Origin: Actinokineospora iranica
GTDB lineage: Bacteria; Actinomycetota; Actinomycetes; Mycobacteriales; Pseudonocardiaceae
DNA: 64,000 nucleotides
Direction: 5' to 3'
NCBI RefSeq assembly: GCF_900101685.1
Contig: NZ_FMZZ01000001.1
Span: 868,001-932,000 of the forward strand
Below, piece after piece: positions 8,336 to 21,084 of this stretch. The position numbers and the translations under genes are program-made. Numbering within the stretch: position 1 is the stretch's first letter; each line of letters begins with the position of its first letter. The notes below the pieces were generated by a model. That model searched no databases, was not told where the DNA came from, and saw nothing but the letters and a program-made list of their open reading frames with translations.

Positions 8336-9067
8336 TCAGCCGATCGCGGCGAGGGCCTGCGGGAGGGTGAAGTTGCCCGTGTAAAGCGCCTTGCCGACGA
8401 TCGCGCCCTCCACGCCGAGGTCGGCCAGGGTGGCCAGCGCACGCACATCGTCCACAGTGGACACACCACCGGAGGCGATCACCGGCGCGTCGGTCTTGGC
8501 GCAGACCGCGCGCAGCAGGTCCAGGTTCGGGCCCTGCAAAGTGCCGTCCTTGCTCACGTCGGTCACCACGTACCGGGAGCAGCCGTCGCGGTCGAGGCGG
8601 TCCAGGACCTCCCAGAGGTCGCCGCCGTCGGTGGTCCACCCGCGCGCGGCGACCCGGTGGACGCCATCGGTGATGCGGACATCGAGGCCCACCGCCACCT
8701 GCTCGCCGTGCGCGGCGATCGCCTTGGCGCACCACTCGGGGTTCTCCAGCGCGGCCGTGCCCAGGTTCACCCTGGTGCAGCCGGTGGACAGCGCCGCCGC
8801 CAGCGACTCGTCGTCGCGGATGCCGCCGGACAGCTCCACCTTGACATCGAGCCTGCCCACGACCTCGGCGAGCAGCTCGCGGTTGCTCCCCCGGCCGAAC
8901 GCGGCGTCGAGGTCGACTAGGTGGATCCACTCGGCCCCATCGGCCTGCCAGGCCAGGGCGGCCTCAAGCGGGGAGCCGTAGTGGGTCTCGGTGCCCGCCT
9001 CACCCTGGGTGAGACGGACGGCTTGGCCATCGGCGACATCGACGGCGGGCAGCAGGTAGAAGCTCAC
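8336..9067 (-). CDS. hisA: ProFAR isomerase, PriA type (HisA, possibly also TrpF)
   Basis: 243 residues, a (beta/alpha)8 barrel. HisA isomerises ProFAR to PRFAR in histidine synthesis. Catalytic Asp residues are in [10 protein letters not shown] and [10 protein letters not shown]. The loop [22 protein letters not shown] and the [10 protein letters not shown] segment resemble PriA of Mycobacterium and Streptomyces, which also performs the TrpF reaction of tryptophan synthesis. Dual activity is therefore likely but rests on homology. GTG start at 9067. hisH lies 59 bp upstream on the same strand. The 3' end abuts a dead kinase. Confidence 0.95.
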   Translation of the reverse strand: MSFYLLPAVDVADGQAVRLTQGEAGTETHYGSPLEAALAWQADGAEWIHLVDLDAAFGRGSNRELLAEVVGRLDVKVELSGGIRDDESLAAALSTGCTRVNLGTAALENPEWCAKAIAAHGEQVAVGLDVRITDGVHRVAARGWTTDGGDLWEVLDRLDRDGCSRYVVTDVSKDGTLQGPNLDLLRAVCAKTDAPVIASGGVSTVDDVRALATLADLGVEGAIVGKALYTGNFTLPQALAAIG

Positions 9068-9126
9068 CCGGTGAGCCTAAGCGGTGCTGTCCGGCGGCAT
9101 GACAGGTGGCCTGCCGGTCGGCGTGC

Positions 9127-9762
9127 TCACCCGGTGGTGTCGGCGAGCCAGTTCTCCAGCAGCTGCGCGCCAGCGTCACCGGACTTCTCCGGGTGGAACT
9201 GGGTGGCCGAGAGCGGGCCGTTCTCGGCGGCGGCCACGAAATCGTCGCCGTGCGTGGCCCAGGTCACCAGCGGCTCGATCATCGGCGGCTCGGGGTGCAG
9301 ATTCCAGGAGCGGGCGGCGTAGGAGTGCACGAAGTAGAACCGCGTGTCCGGGCCGAGCCCGTTGAACAGCACGGACTTCTCCGGCGCCCGGACGGTGTTC
9401 CACCCCATGTGCGGCACCACGTCGGCGTCCAGTCGGTCCACGACGCCGGGCCACTGTCCGCAGCCGTCGGTCTCGACGCCGTGCTCGATGCCCCGGTCGA
9501 AGAGGATCTGCATACCGACGCAGATGCCCAGCACCGGCCGCCCGCCCGCGAGCCTGCGGCCGATGATCCGGTCGCCGCGCACCGCGAGCAGGCCCGCCAT
9601 GCAGGCCGCGTAGGCGCCGACCCCGGGCACGACGAGGGCGTCGCACTCCAGGGCGGCGTGAAAGTCCCCGGTCACCTCGACGTCCGCGCCGACGCGCCGC
9701 AACGCGCGCTCAGCCGACCGAAGGTTGCCGGATCCGTAGTCCAGTACGACGACTCGTGCCAC
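9127..9762 (-). CDS. hisH: Imidazole glycerol phosphate synthase, glutamine amidotransferase subunit
   Basis: 211 residues. HisH hydrolyses glutamine and passes ammonia to HisF. Class I glutaminase features are present: the oxyanion segment VPGVGAY, nucleophile Cys in [10 protein letters not shown], and His/Glu of the triad in TQFHPEKSG. It begins [13 protein letters not shown], the standard HisH N-terminus, from the GTG at 9762; the 7-residue upstream extension is unlikely. Located upstream of hisA, probably one transcript. HisF is about 5.4 kb away. Confidence 0.96.
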   Translation of the reverse strand: MARVVVLDYGSGNLRSAERALRRVGADVEVTGDFHAALECDALVVPGVGAYAACMAGLLAVRGDRIIGRRLAGGRPVLGICVGMQILFDRGIEHGVETDGCGQWPGVVDRLDADVVPHMGWNTVRAPEKSVLFNGLGPDTRFYFVHSYAARSWNLHPEPPMIEPLVTWATHGDDFVAAAENGPLSATQFHPEKSGDAGAQLLENWLADTTG

Positions 9763-9887
9763 CCGCTCAGCGTAGCCGCCCACCGGCCGTGACCGAACCG
9801 TAATAAAAGATCGGATAGATCCACCACTCGAACGGGTACTCCACCCAGCGAATACTAGGTCGGGGTACCGAACGTGGAGGACTCACA

Positions 9888-10133
9888 GTGACGGCTCGGA
9901 CGCTGGACAGACGGCCGGTCCGCTGGCTGCTGGCCTCGATCCTGGTGATCGCGGCCTTGGTGAACACCTACATCGCCTTCGCGGAGGGCGTGATCTGGCC
10001 CGCACCGCTGGCCCTGTTGTGGATCGGCATCGCCGCGGCGCTGCTCGCCCCCCGAACGGATGACCCGCTGACCCTCGAGGAACTGGAGATCCCCGCTCCC
10101 GCCGAGCAGCGGACCCACCCCGCCCCCGCCTGA
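9888..10133 (+). CDS. Small membrane protein
   Basis: 81 residues with two hydrophobic helices (about 13-32 and 37-54) and a polar acidic tail (DPLTLEELEIPAPAEQ). GTG at 9888, preceded by a clear ribosome site (GTGGAGGA). Divergent from hisH with 125 bp between. It resembles small actinobacterial membrane proteins of unknown function; I cannot name a family. Confidence 0.75.
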   Translation: MTARTLDRRPVRWLLASILVIAALVNTYIAFAEGVIWPAPLALLWIGIAAALLAPRTDDPLTLEELEIPAPAEQRTHPAPA

Positions 10134-10230
10134 CGCGCTCGGCGCGGCGATCTCGTGTCCACTATGGACTTACCGGCTGCGCTGCTCGCCGTCAGAAACC
10201 GGCTACGCCGTTCCGCCCGACTGTGGTCCA

Positions 10231-10788
10231 ATGCCTTCCGAAATGGAAGACAAGAACATCATTCGCCTCTCGAAGCGGCTCTCGCTCGTGTTGCGGCACG
10301 CGCCTGAGAGCGTGGGCATCACCCTGGACCGGGCGGGCTGGGTGCCGGTTGACGACCTGCTCGCCGCCCTCGCGCGGCACGGCGCCCGGATGAGCCGGGA
10401 CCTGCTGGAGCGCGTCGTCGCGGAGAACGACAAGTCGCGGTTCGCCTTTGACGAGACCGGCACGCGCATCCGGGCCAGCCAGGGGCACAGCGTGCCCGTC
10501 GACCTGGGACTGTCGCCCGCCGAGCCGCCCGAGACGCTCTACCACGGCACCGTGGCCGCCGCCCTGCCCGCGATCCGGGCGCAGGGACTGCGCCCGATGA
10601 GCCGCCACGACGTGCACCTGTCCGCCACCCGGGACACCGCGGTCCGGGTCGGCGCGCGGCGCGGCAAGCCGGTCGTCCTGACCGTCGCCGCCGCCGCGAT
10701 GGCCGCCGACGGCCATGTGTTTTACCTCAGCGCGAACGGCGTCTGGCTGGTCGCGCGCGTGCCCGTCCAGTACTTAGACCTACCTTGA
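10231..10788 (+). CDS. kptA: RNA 2'-phosphotransferase (Tpt1/KptA family)
   Basis: 185 residues. KptA moves a 2'-phosphate from RNA to NAD+, giving ADP-ribose 1'',2''-cyclic phosphate. The N-terminal winged-helix part holds SKRLSLVLRHAPE with the catalytic Arg-His. The ADP-ribosyltransferase part holds RASQGHS, LYHGT, MSRHDVHLSAT and VGARRGKPVVL, covering the catalytic His and Arg residues of the family. Length matches full-length enzymes. The start may be the ATG at 10231 or 10243. Bacteria lack the tRNA-splicing pathway this enzyme serves in yeast, so its natural substrate is uncertain. No RNA ligase gene is adjacent. Confidence 0.93.
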   Translation: MPSEMEDKNIIRLSKRLSLVLRHAPESVGITLDRAGWVPVDDLLAALARHGARMSRDLLERVVAENDKSRFAFDETGTRIRASQGHSVPVDLGLSPAEPPETLYHGTVAAALPAIRAQGLRPMSRHDVHLSATRDTAVRVGARRGKPVVLTVAAAAMAADGHVFYLSANGVWLVARVPVQYLDLP

Positions 10789-10823
10789 GGTCACGCTGAG
10801 GCGGCCACGGTAGGCTCGGTGGG

Positions 10824-11288
10824 GTGTCCAAGCTGCCCGAGATGCTGACCATCGGCGAGGTCGCCGACCGCAGCGGAGTCCCGCACACCGCGTTGCGCTT
10901 CTACGAGGAACGCGGCCTGATCCACTCCGAGCGCACCGCGGGCAACCAGCGCCGCTACCCGCGCGCGGTCCTGCGGCGGCTCGCGTTCATCCGCACCGCC
11001 CAGCGCGTCGGCCTGAGCCTGGAGGAGATCCGCGACGCGCTGGAGACCCTGCCGGACCGGCGCACCCCGACCAAAGTCGACTGGACCAAGCTGTCGAAGA
11101 CCTGGCGCGGTGAGATCGACGCCCGCATCGACGCCCTGCAGCGGCTGCGCGACAACCTCACGTCCTGCATCGGCTGCGGCTGCCTGTCCCTCAAGTCCTG
11201 CCTGCTGGTCAACGGCGACGACCAGTTGGCCGCCTTCGGGCCGGGCGCGCCCCGACTCAAGGCGGGCAGCGAAGGCGGCATCAGCTGA
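10824..11288 (+). CDS. soxR: Redox-sensitive MerR-family regulator SoxR
   Basis: 154 residues. MerR-type helix-turn-helix at about 8-30 (LTIGEVADRSGVPHTALRFYEERGL), a dimerisation helix at about 82-112, then the SoxR [2Fe-2S] cluster motif CX2CXCX5C at Cys115, Cys118, Cys120 and Cys126. Oxidation of the cluster by redox-cycling compounds activates target promoters. GTG at 10824, 35 bp after kptA. In streptomycetes SoxR responds to the cell's own redox-active antibiotics and controls oxidoreductases; no such target gene is adjacent here. Confidence 0.95.
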   Translation: MSKLPEMLTIGEVADRSGVPHTALRFYEERGLIHSERTAGNQRRYPRAVLRRLAFIRTAQRVGLSLEEIRDALETLPDRRTPTKVDWTKLSKTWRGEIDARIDALQRLRDNLTSCIGCGCLSLKSCLLVNGDDQLAAFGPGAPRLKAGSEGGIS

Positions 11289-11301
11289 GGCTGGGCAGCC
11301 G

Positions 11302-11355
11302 GTCAGGACGGCTGGGTCAGGACGGGTGGGTCAAGACAGCCCGGTCAGGACGAGG
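11302..11355. repeat. 14-bp tandem repeat, about 3.8 units
   Basis: Units beginning GTCAGGACG start at 11302, 11316, 11330 (variant GTCAAGACA) and 11344, an exact 14-bp period. The array lies between the convergent soxR and membrane-protein genes and its last unit contains the stop codon of the latter (TCA at 11345-11347). Confidence 0.85.
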
Positions 11356-11509
11356 ACACGTACCAGGCGACCGCGCCGCCCGCGGCGATCAGCGCCAGCA
11401 GCAGCAGGATCACCGCCATCACCTTGGCCGACTTCCACGTCGTGTAGACCCCGCCGACGAGGATGCCCGCGAGGGCGATCAAGCCGATGACGACGACTTC
11501 CTTGGGCAC
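11345..11509 (-). CDS. Very small membrane protein (54 residues)
   Basis: The frame gives a 54-residue protein starting with GTG at 11509: PKEVVVIGLIALAGILVGG, then YTTWKSAKVMAVILL and AWYVSSS. It has two membrane helices with a short cationic turn. It lies 36 bp downstream of hisB in the same direction and is likely the last gene of that transcript. I have an impression of similar short proteins in Pseudonocardiaceae but cannot name one. Its stop codon sits inside a 14-bp tandem repeat. Confidence 0.75.
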   Translation of the reverse strand: MPKEVVVIGLIALAGILVGGVYTTWKSAKVMAVILLLLALIAAGGAVAWYVSSS

Positions 11510-11545
11510 CTGCGCACCTTCCGTTGCCGGGCGGACTCGCGAACT

Positions 11546-15854
<4,309 letters not shown>

Positions 15855-15858
15855 TGAA

Positions 15859-15918
15859 CCACCTCACCAGATCGGGAGCCTCGGACGTGTGTTGAGCGTT
15901 CGCTCGCAGGCTCGCTCA
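15859..15918 (-). repeat. Intercistronic repeat A (leader of class V aminotransferase gene)
   Basis: Read on the minus strand it starts at the TGA stop of the lipoprotein gene (TGAGCGAGCCTGCGAGCGAA) and ends with CCGATCTGGTGAGGTGG, which contains the ribosome site of the next gene. Both ends match the lspA-rluD gap at 40784-40852; the middle is less conserved. Confidence 0.6.
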
Positions 15919-17433
15919 CCGGGGCGCCCAGCGCTGCAGGTTCCACCATGCTCCCCACGTGTGGTCGGCGCCCGTGGCGTCCACCACGGGCTCGTATCCG
16001 GTCCAGTTCTCGCGCATGACATAGCTGTGCGTCGGCGCGGCCAGCACCACCATGGTCGGCGCGCTGGCGTACGCCCGCTGCAACGCCCGGAACGCGGCGG
16101 CGCGCTGGGCCGGGTCGGTGGTGGCCCGAGCCGCGTCGAGCGCGGCAGCCAGGTCACCGCCCGCTGGGTGCAGCAGCGGATACAGTGACAGGTCTGGGTC
16201 GACCGGGTCGCCGAACGCCACGAGCCGGGGCCCCTGCGCGGCCGACCCGCGCGGCGTCGGCGCGGCCGTGATCGTCACCCCGATCTCCCTGGCGGCCTGC
16301 GCGAACGCCGCCACCAGGTCACGCGCGGTCACATCGGCGACGGGGTAGCCGATCTCGAACGCCGCGAGCGTGTCACCTTTGCTCCGCACTCCGTCCCCAC
16401 CGGCCGCCCACCCCGCCGCGTCCAGCACCTCGCGGGCGCGGGCCAGGTCCGGCTTGATCGCCGCCCCCGGCTCCACGAACTCGGCCAGCGCCGAGGGCAC
16501 CGGCAGCGACGTCGGCGCGCCCCGGCCGCCCAGCGCCCGCTCCACCAGCGCCTCCCGGTCGACGGCGAGGTTCAACGCGAGCCGGACAGCCGGGTCACCG
16601 GTCACCGGCCCGTCAGGCAGGCTCACCGCGAGCAGCCCCGCGCTGCTGTGCTCGACCACGGCAAGCCCGTTGACACCCGCGAACCCCGTCGCCAGCCGGG
16701 CGGGCAACTCGGTCCCGTCCAGCTTGCCCTCGCGCATCCGCTGGGCGCGCACCTCGTCATCGGGCACGAACTCGACGGTGACCTTGGTAATCGCGGGCGC
16801 CCCAGCGAAATACGCCTGGTTGGCGGCGAGCACCAGGCGCTCCCCCTTCACCCACTCGGCAACCTGGTACGGCCCCGTCCCCACCGGCGGTTCAGCCGGG
16901 TCGGCGCGGATGTCGGACTCCGACCGCACCCCCAGCACCAGCAGGTCGGCGAACGCGGCATACGGCCGGGTCAGATCGAACCGGACCGTGGTCTTGTCGA
17001 TCGCCTCCACCCCGGCGAGCATCCAGAACCGCGACCGCAGCGGCGCGCTGTCCACCAGCAGCGCCCGGTAGGTGGCCACCACATCAGCGGAGTCGAACGC
17101 GCTGCCGTCGCTGAACGACACATCATCCCGCAGCCGAACCGTCCACGACCGCCCATCCGACGACGGCCCCGGCAACTCGGCCGCCAACACCGGCCGCAGG
17201 GCCCGCACCGGGTCATGCTCGACCAGCCCGTCGAACACCTTGGCGGCCCCCAACGGCGCGTACCCCCGCAGCGGGTCCAGCGACTCAGGCTCATCCGCGA
17301 CCCCGATCACCAGCGACGTGCCTTCCGGGTCCCCGGACGCGGGCGGCGTAGGTTCACCGGTACAGGCCGCAACCAGCAGAACAGCGGCGAAGACCGCGAC
17401 AAGGCGGGGCAGAATCGGCACGAGGCCCGACAC
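15916..17433 (-). CDS. ABC peptide-type solute-binding lipoprotein (SBP family 5)
   Basis: 505 residues. A lipoprotein signal (hydrophobic stretch then VAAC with the lipidated Cys at 24) is followed by a family 5 binding protein: EPESLDPLRGYAPLGAAKVFDGLVEH, the DVSFSDGSAFDSADVVATYRAL segment and EPPVGTGPYQVAEW. Such proteins deliver oligopeptides, nickel or glycans to ABC permeases; no permease or ATPase gene is next to it. GTG at 17433. Only 29 bp separate it from the divergent nitrilase gene, with a small inverted repeat between. Confidence 0.9.
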   Translation of the reverse strand: MSGLVPILPRLVAVFAAVLLVAACTGEPTPPASGDPEGTSLVIGVADEPESLDPLRGYAPLGAAKVFDGLVEHDPVRALRPVLAAELPGPSSDGRSWTVRLRDDVSFSDGSAFDSADVVATYRALLVDSAPLRSRFWMLAGVEAIDKTTVRFDLTRPYAAFADLLVLGVRSESDIRADPAEPPVGTGPYQVAEWVKGERLVLAANQAYFAGAPAITKVTVEFVPDDEVRAQRMREGKLDGTELPARLATGFAGVNGLAVVEHSSAGLLAVSLPDGPVTGDPAVRLALNLAVDREALVERALGGRGAPTSLPVPSALAEFVEPGAAIKPDLARAREVLDAAGWAAGGDGVRSKGDTLAAFEIGYPVADVTARDLVAAFAQAAREIGVTITAAPTPRGSAAQGPRLVAFGDPVDPDLSLYPLLHPAGGDLAAALDAARATTDPAQRAAAFRALQRAYASAPTMVVLAAPTHSYVMRENWTGYEPVVDATGADHTWGAWWNLQRWAPR

Positions 17434-17434
17434 T

Positions 17435-17447
17435 AGTCGGACCGACT
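17435..17447. promoter_or_regulatory. Inverted repeat in a 29-bp divergent gap
   Basis: AGTCGG-A-CCGACT lies between two divergent start codons only 29 bp apart. The promoters must overlap the coding regions or give leaderless transcripts, so this site could control both genes. Function inferred from position. Confidence 0.35.
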
Positions 17448-17462
17448 TCGAGGGGAACGACC

Positions 17463-18242
17463 ATGCGCGTGGCGCTGTGCCAGATCACATCGACACCGGA
17501 CCCGACGGCCAACCTGGCCCTGGTCAGAACCGCCGTCCAAGAGGCAGCGGCCCAAGGCGCGGCGGTAGCCCTCTTCCCCGAAGCCACCATGGCCTGCTTC
17601 GCCGTCCCCCTTGCCCCCCTGGCCGAACCCTTGACCGGACCCTGGGCAACGAAGGTCCAAGAAATAGCCGATGAACACGCCATAGTGGTGGTCGCGGGCA
17701 TGTTCACCCCCTCCCCCGACGGCCGAGTGACCAACACAATGCTGATCACCGGCCAGGGCAACCACCTGGGCTACGACAAAATCCACCTCTTCGACGCCTT
17801 CGGCTTCACCGAATCCCGCACCGTGGCCCCCGGCAACACCCTGGTGACGGTCACGGTGGAAGACACCGTCCTAGGCATAGCCACCTGCTACGACGTCCGC
17901 TTCCCAGAGTTGTTCCGAGCCCTGGCAGACCAAGGCGCCACCGCGATCCTCATGGGCGCGTCCTGGGGCGCGGGCCCAGGCAAACGAGAACAGTGGGAAC
18001 TATTGGTGCGCGCAAGGGCCCTGGACTCAACATGCTGGGTCCTAGCCTGCGGCCAAGCAGACCCCGGCCCAGTAACCGGCCCAGCCCCCCTAGGCATCGG
18101 CCACAGCCTGGCGGCAACCCCCTTCGGCGACGTAGTAGCCCAACTAGGCCCCACCCCCGGCCTACTACTGGTCGACGTAGACACAACAACAGTGGACAAG
18201 GCCCGCAAAGCCATCCCCGTCCTAGCCAACCGCCGCCTCTAA
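17463..18242 (+). CDS. Nitrilase-superfamily carbon-nitrogen hydrolase
   Basis: 259 residues with the Glu-Lys-Cys triad: Glu40 in LFPEAT, Lys106 in GYDKIHLFD and Cys142 in IATCYDVRFPEL. The order and the RFPEL context suit the Nit2/deaminated-glutathione amidase or omega-amidase branch. The precise substrate is not determinable. ATG at 17463 with GAGGGG ribosome site. The second half is rich in codons rare in such genomes (CTA, ATA, GTA, CCA), consistent with the C/A strand bias near repeat copy 2. Converges on nadC. Confidence 0.9.
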   Translation: MRVALCQITSTPDPTANLALVRTAVQEAAAQGAAVALFPEATMACFAVPLAPLAEPLTGPWATKVQEIADEHAIVVVAGMFTPSPDGRVTNTMLITGQGNHLGYDKIHLFDAFGFTESRTVAPGNTLVTVTVEDTVLGIATCYDVRFPELFRALADQGATAILMGASWGAGPGKREQWELLVRARALDSTCWVLACGQADPGPVTGPAPLGIGHSLAATPFGDVVAQLGPTPGLLLVDVDTTTVDKARKAIPVLANRRL

Positions 18243-18281
18243 CCCCGCACTCCCATCTACCAAACCCAACCCCGCCAGGCG

Positions 18282-18397
18282 CTCAACGGAGCCAAAGAGC
18301 ACCCCGAACACCGGCCATGCCCACCTGCCCTGCAAGGCGCTCGATGGGACGCAGGAGCACGCCCGCCCCTGCCAGGCCGAACCCGCGCTCGCCCAGT
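18282..18397 (+). repeat. Array of ~58-bp degenerate units next to palindrome copy 2
   Basis: Units start with GCTCAACGG at 18282 and GCTCGATGGG at 18339; the next GCTCGATGGG begins the full palindrome at 18398. Spacings are 57 and 59 bp. Each unit also carries a GAGCAC or complementary motif, so they look like diverged relatives of the ends of the palindromic element. Together with copy 2 they fill the 374-bp gap between the nitrilase gene and nadC. Confidence 0.65.
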
Positions 18398-18545
18398 GCT
18401 CGATGGGGTGGAGTGGTTTCTTCGGGGGTGAAGGAAGATCCCTGAACTCGCCGTGGTCGTGGGGCCGAAGGCTCCCCACCCGTCTTTCCCGCGACGGGAT
18501 CTTCCTTCTTAGGGGCCCCGAACAAACCACTCCACCCCATCGAGC
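18398..18545 (+). repeat. 148-bp dispersed palindromic element, copy 2
   Basis: About 97% identical to copy 1 (five differences by eye) and the same length. The right arm has one mismatch (AACAAACC instead of AAGAAACC). Same orientation as copy 1. It lies between convergent genes (nitrilase and nadC), where a two-way terminator would be expected. Confidence 0.93.
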
Positions 18546-18616
18546 AGACCCCACCCAAAGCCGCCCCCCGGCGAAACCGGCCCACCCCCTCGGGCAACCC
18601 CACCCCAACCACCAGA

Positions 18617-19459
18617 TCAGCCCCGCAGATCCATCCCGAGATCAAGCACAGGCGACGAGTGCGTCAACCCACCAACCGCCAAATAGTCCACACCAGTCTC
18701 CGCGTAAGAACGAGCCACCCCCAGCGTCAGCCCACCAGAGGCTTCCAACCGAGTCCCCGTCCCACTCGCACGCCGAACAGCTTCAGCACACTCACCAGCA
18801 CTGAAGTTGTCCAACAGCACCAACTCCGCCCGCTCAGCCAACGCCTCGTCCAGCTGATCAAGACTGTCGACCTCGACCTCACACACCAGATCCGGCGCAT
18901 AAGCCCGCGCCGCCGCAAGGGCTTTCGCCACCGACCCCGCCGCCAGCACATGGTTGTCCTTGATGAGGATCGCGTCCCCCAACCCCATCCGGTGGTTCAC
19001 CCCACCCCCACACCGAACCGCGTACTTCTGCAAGGACCGCAGCCCCGGCAACGTCTTCCGCGAGTCCCGCACCGCTGCCCCGGTCCCGTCAATCGCCGCG
19101 ACCCACGCCGCGGTGGCACTGGCGATCCCAGACAAATGGCACAGAAAGTTCAGCGCCGTGCGCTCAGCGGTCAGCAGCGCCCGAGTGTTCCCGCGCACCA
19201 CCAAGGCGGGCGCCCCGGGCACAGCGGCGGAGCCATCCTCCACAGAGGACACCACAACCAGATCCGGCACCACAGCCTCGAACACCGCCAACGCCACCGG
19301 AATCCCGGCCAGCACCCCCGCCTGACGCGGCGTCAACTCCGCCACCGCGATCACGTCCGCCGCCACAGTCGCCTCAGTGGTCACATCGGGCCCGTACCGC
19401 AGGTCCTCCGACAGCGCCAGAGCGATCGCCCGATCCATATCCTCCCGGTCGATGGTCAC
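18617..19459 (-). CDS. nadC: Nicotinate-nucleotide pyrophosphorylase (quinolinate PRTase)
   Basis: 280 residues. NadC makes nicotinate mononucleotide from quinolinate and PRPP. Motifs: LTAERTALNFLCHLSGIA, DSRKTLPGLRSLQKYAVRCGG (phosphate and quinolinate contacts), HRMGLGDAILIKDNH, VEVDSLDQ and EASGGLT. GTG at 19459 overlaps the nadB TGA. Last gene of nadABC. The coding strand is unusually G/T-rich at third positions, opposite to normal, matching the strand bias of the region around repeat copy 2. Confidence 0.97.
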   Translation of the reverse strand: MTIDREDMDRAIALALSEDLRYGPDVTTEATVAADVIAVAELTPRQAGVLAGIPVALAVFEAVVPDLVVVSSVEDGSAAVPGAPALVVRGNTRALLTAERTALNFLCHLSGIASATAAWVAAIDGTGAAVRDSRKTLPGLRSLQKYAVRCGGGVNHRMGLGDAILIKDNHVLAAGSVAKALAAARAYAPDLVCEVEVDSLDQLDEALAERAELVLLDNFSAGECAEAVRRASGTGTRLEASGGLTLGVARSYAETGVDYLAVGGLTHSSPVLDLGMDLRG

Positions 19460-21084
19460 GCCGCGCCTCGCAGAGCAGTCGGCCGAGCCAGCACCGGCTG
19501 ACCGGACGGGTTGAGCCGAACAATCAACCCACGCCGCCACACAGCGTCGTCCCGAACCGGGAAATCAGTGCGTACATGGCATCCACGGCTCTCCGTGCGG
19601 GCAGCGGCAGCCGCGATAAGCGCGCGCCCAACCAGCGTCAGCGCCGCGTCCTCGACCAGCTCCCGGGTCTCAAGAGGACGGTCTACAGCGGACACATCCA
19701 GCACCGACCCCACCACAGCCAGCCCCTCAGCCTCCCGCCCGATCGCGGCATACCGACTCATGACCCGCTGCAAGGAGTCCCGCTCGGCGACCGGAGCCAC
19801 CGGCAGGTCGGCGACAACGGCAAGCCGGGTATCGGCAAGCTTCCCGCACGCAAGATCCGCCGCGACCGCCTCAGCCGCCCGCGTGCCGACAACCAAACCC
19901 TCAAGCAGACTGTTGGACGCGAGCCGATTCGCCCCATGCAGCCCCGTGCTGGCGACCTCACCCGCCGCGTACAGCCCGTCGACCGCGGTCCGACCGTCCA
20001 CATCGGACACGAGCCCGCCGCAGGCGAAGTGCGCCGCGGGCGCGACCGGAATCGGCTCGGTCACCGGATCGACACCAGCCGCGAGGCAGGCGGCGTGAAC
20101 AGTCGGGAACCGAGTGCGGAAAGTCGCGCCGTCAAGGTGAGTGGCGTCGAGGAACACGTGATCGTCGATCCCGCCCCGCTCGAACGCCATGTGCCGAGTG
20201 ATCGCCGCGGCCACCACATCGCGCGGAGCCAGATCGGCGAGCGGGTGCACGCCGGTCATGACCCGCGCCCCGGTCGCGTCGACCAGCACCGCGCCCTCGC
20301 CGCGCACCGCCTCGGTCACCAGCGGACAACGCCCCCGCGCGCCCTGCCCGGTGTACAGCACGGTCGGATGGAACTGGACGAACTCGACGTCGGCGACCGG
20401 GGCGCCCGCGCGCAGCGCCAGCGCCAAACCGTCCCCTGTGGCCACTTCTGGGTTGGAGGTGGCCTGGTAAAGCTGCCCGAGCCCGCCGGTGGCGAGCAGC
20501 ACGGCGGGCGCGGTGAGCACGCCGGGCACCCCCGCCGAGTCAAGCACCAGCAGCCCGGCGACCGCGCCCCCTGCCGTGCGGACGGCCTGCACGGCGACGT
20601 GGTTCTCCAGCACCGGCACCCGCCCGTCGCGGGTCGCCGCGAGCAGGGCCCGCTCGACCTCCGCCCCGGTCGCGTCGCCGCCCGCGTGCACCACGCGGAA
20701 CGCGCTGTGCCCGCCCTCACGGGTGCGGGCCAGCCGCCCGCCGGGCGCGGGGTCGAACACCGCGCCCAGTTCGCGCAGCCTGGTCACCGCGGCGGGGCCG
20801 TCGGCGATGATCGCGCGCACGGCGTCCTCGTCGCACAGGCCCGCCCCGGCCACCAGCGTGTCCGCGACGTGCTTGTCGACCGAGTCGCCCGGATCGTGCT
20901 CACCGGGCAGGACGACGGCGACGCCGCCCTGGGCCCAGCGGGTGTTGCCGTCCTCGGCCGCGGCCTTGGTGAGAACCAGGACGCGCAGGCCGAGCGAGTG
21001 CGCCCGCAGCGCGGCGGTCAGCCCGGCGACCCCGGTCCCGACGACGACGAGGTCGGCTCTGGCCTCCCAGCGTGGGCCGCTCAC
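19456..21084 (-). CDS. nadB: L-aspartate oxidase
   Basis: 542 residues. NadB oxidises aspartate to iminoaspartate for quinolinate synthesis, with FAD. Rossmann motif [10 protein letters not shown] at about residue 13, [27 protein letters not shown], the catalytic-region HPTVLYT, DVVAAAI and the fumarate-reductase-like [14 protein letters not shown] and [28 protein letters not shown]. The GTG at 21084 overlaps the nadA TGA (GTGA). The longer upstream phase is antisense to nadA. Confidence 0.97.
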   Translation of the reverse strand: MSGPRWEARADLVVVGTGVAGLTAALRAHSLGLRVLVLTKAAAEDGNTRWAQGGVAVVLPGEHDPGDSVDKHVADTLVAGAGLCDEDAVRAIIADGPAAVTRLRELGAVFDPAPGGRLARTREGGHSAFRVVHAGGDATGAEVERALLAATRDGRVPVLENHVAVQAVRTAGGAVAGLLVLDSAGVPGVLTAPAVLLATGGLGQLYQATSNPEVATGDGLALALRAGAPVADVEFVQFHPTVLYTGQGARGRCPLVTEAVRGEGAVLVDATGARVMTGVHPLADLAPRDVVAAAITRHMAFERGGIDDHVFLDATHLDGATFRTRFPTVHAACLAAGVDPVTEPIPVAPAAHFACGGLVSDVDGRTAVDGLYAAGEVASTGLHGANRLASNSLLEGLVVGTRAAEAVAADLACGKLADTRLAVVADLPVAPVAERDSLQRVMSRYAAIGREAEGLAVVGSVLDVSAVDRPLETRELVEDAALTLVGRALIAAAAARTESRGCHVRTDFPVRDDAVWRRGLIVRLNPSGQPVLARPTALRGAA

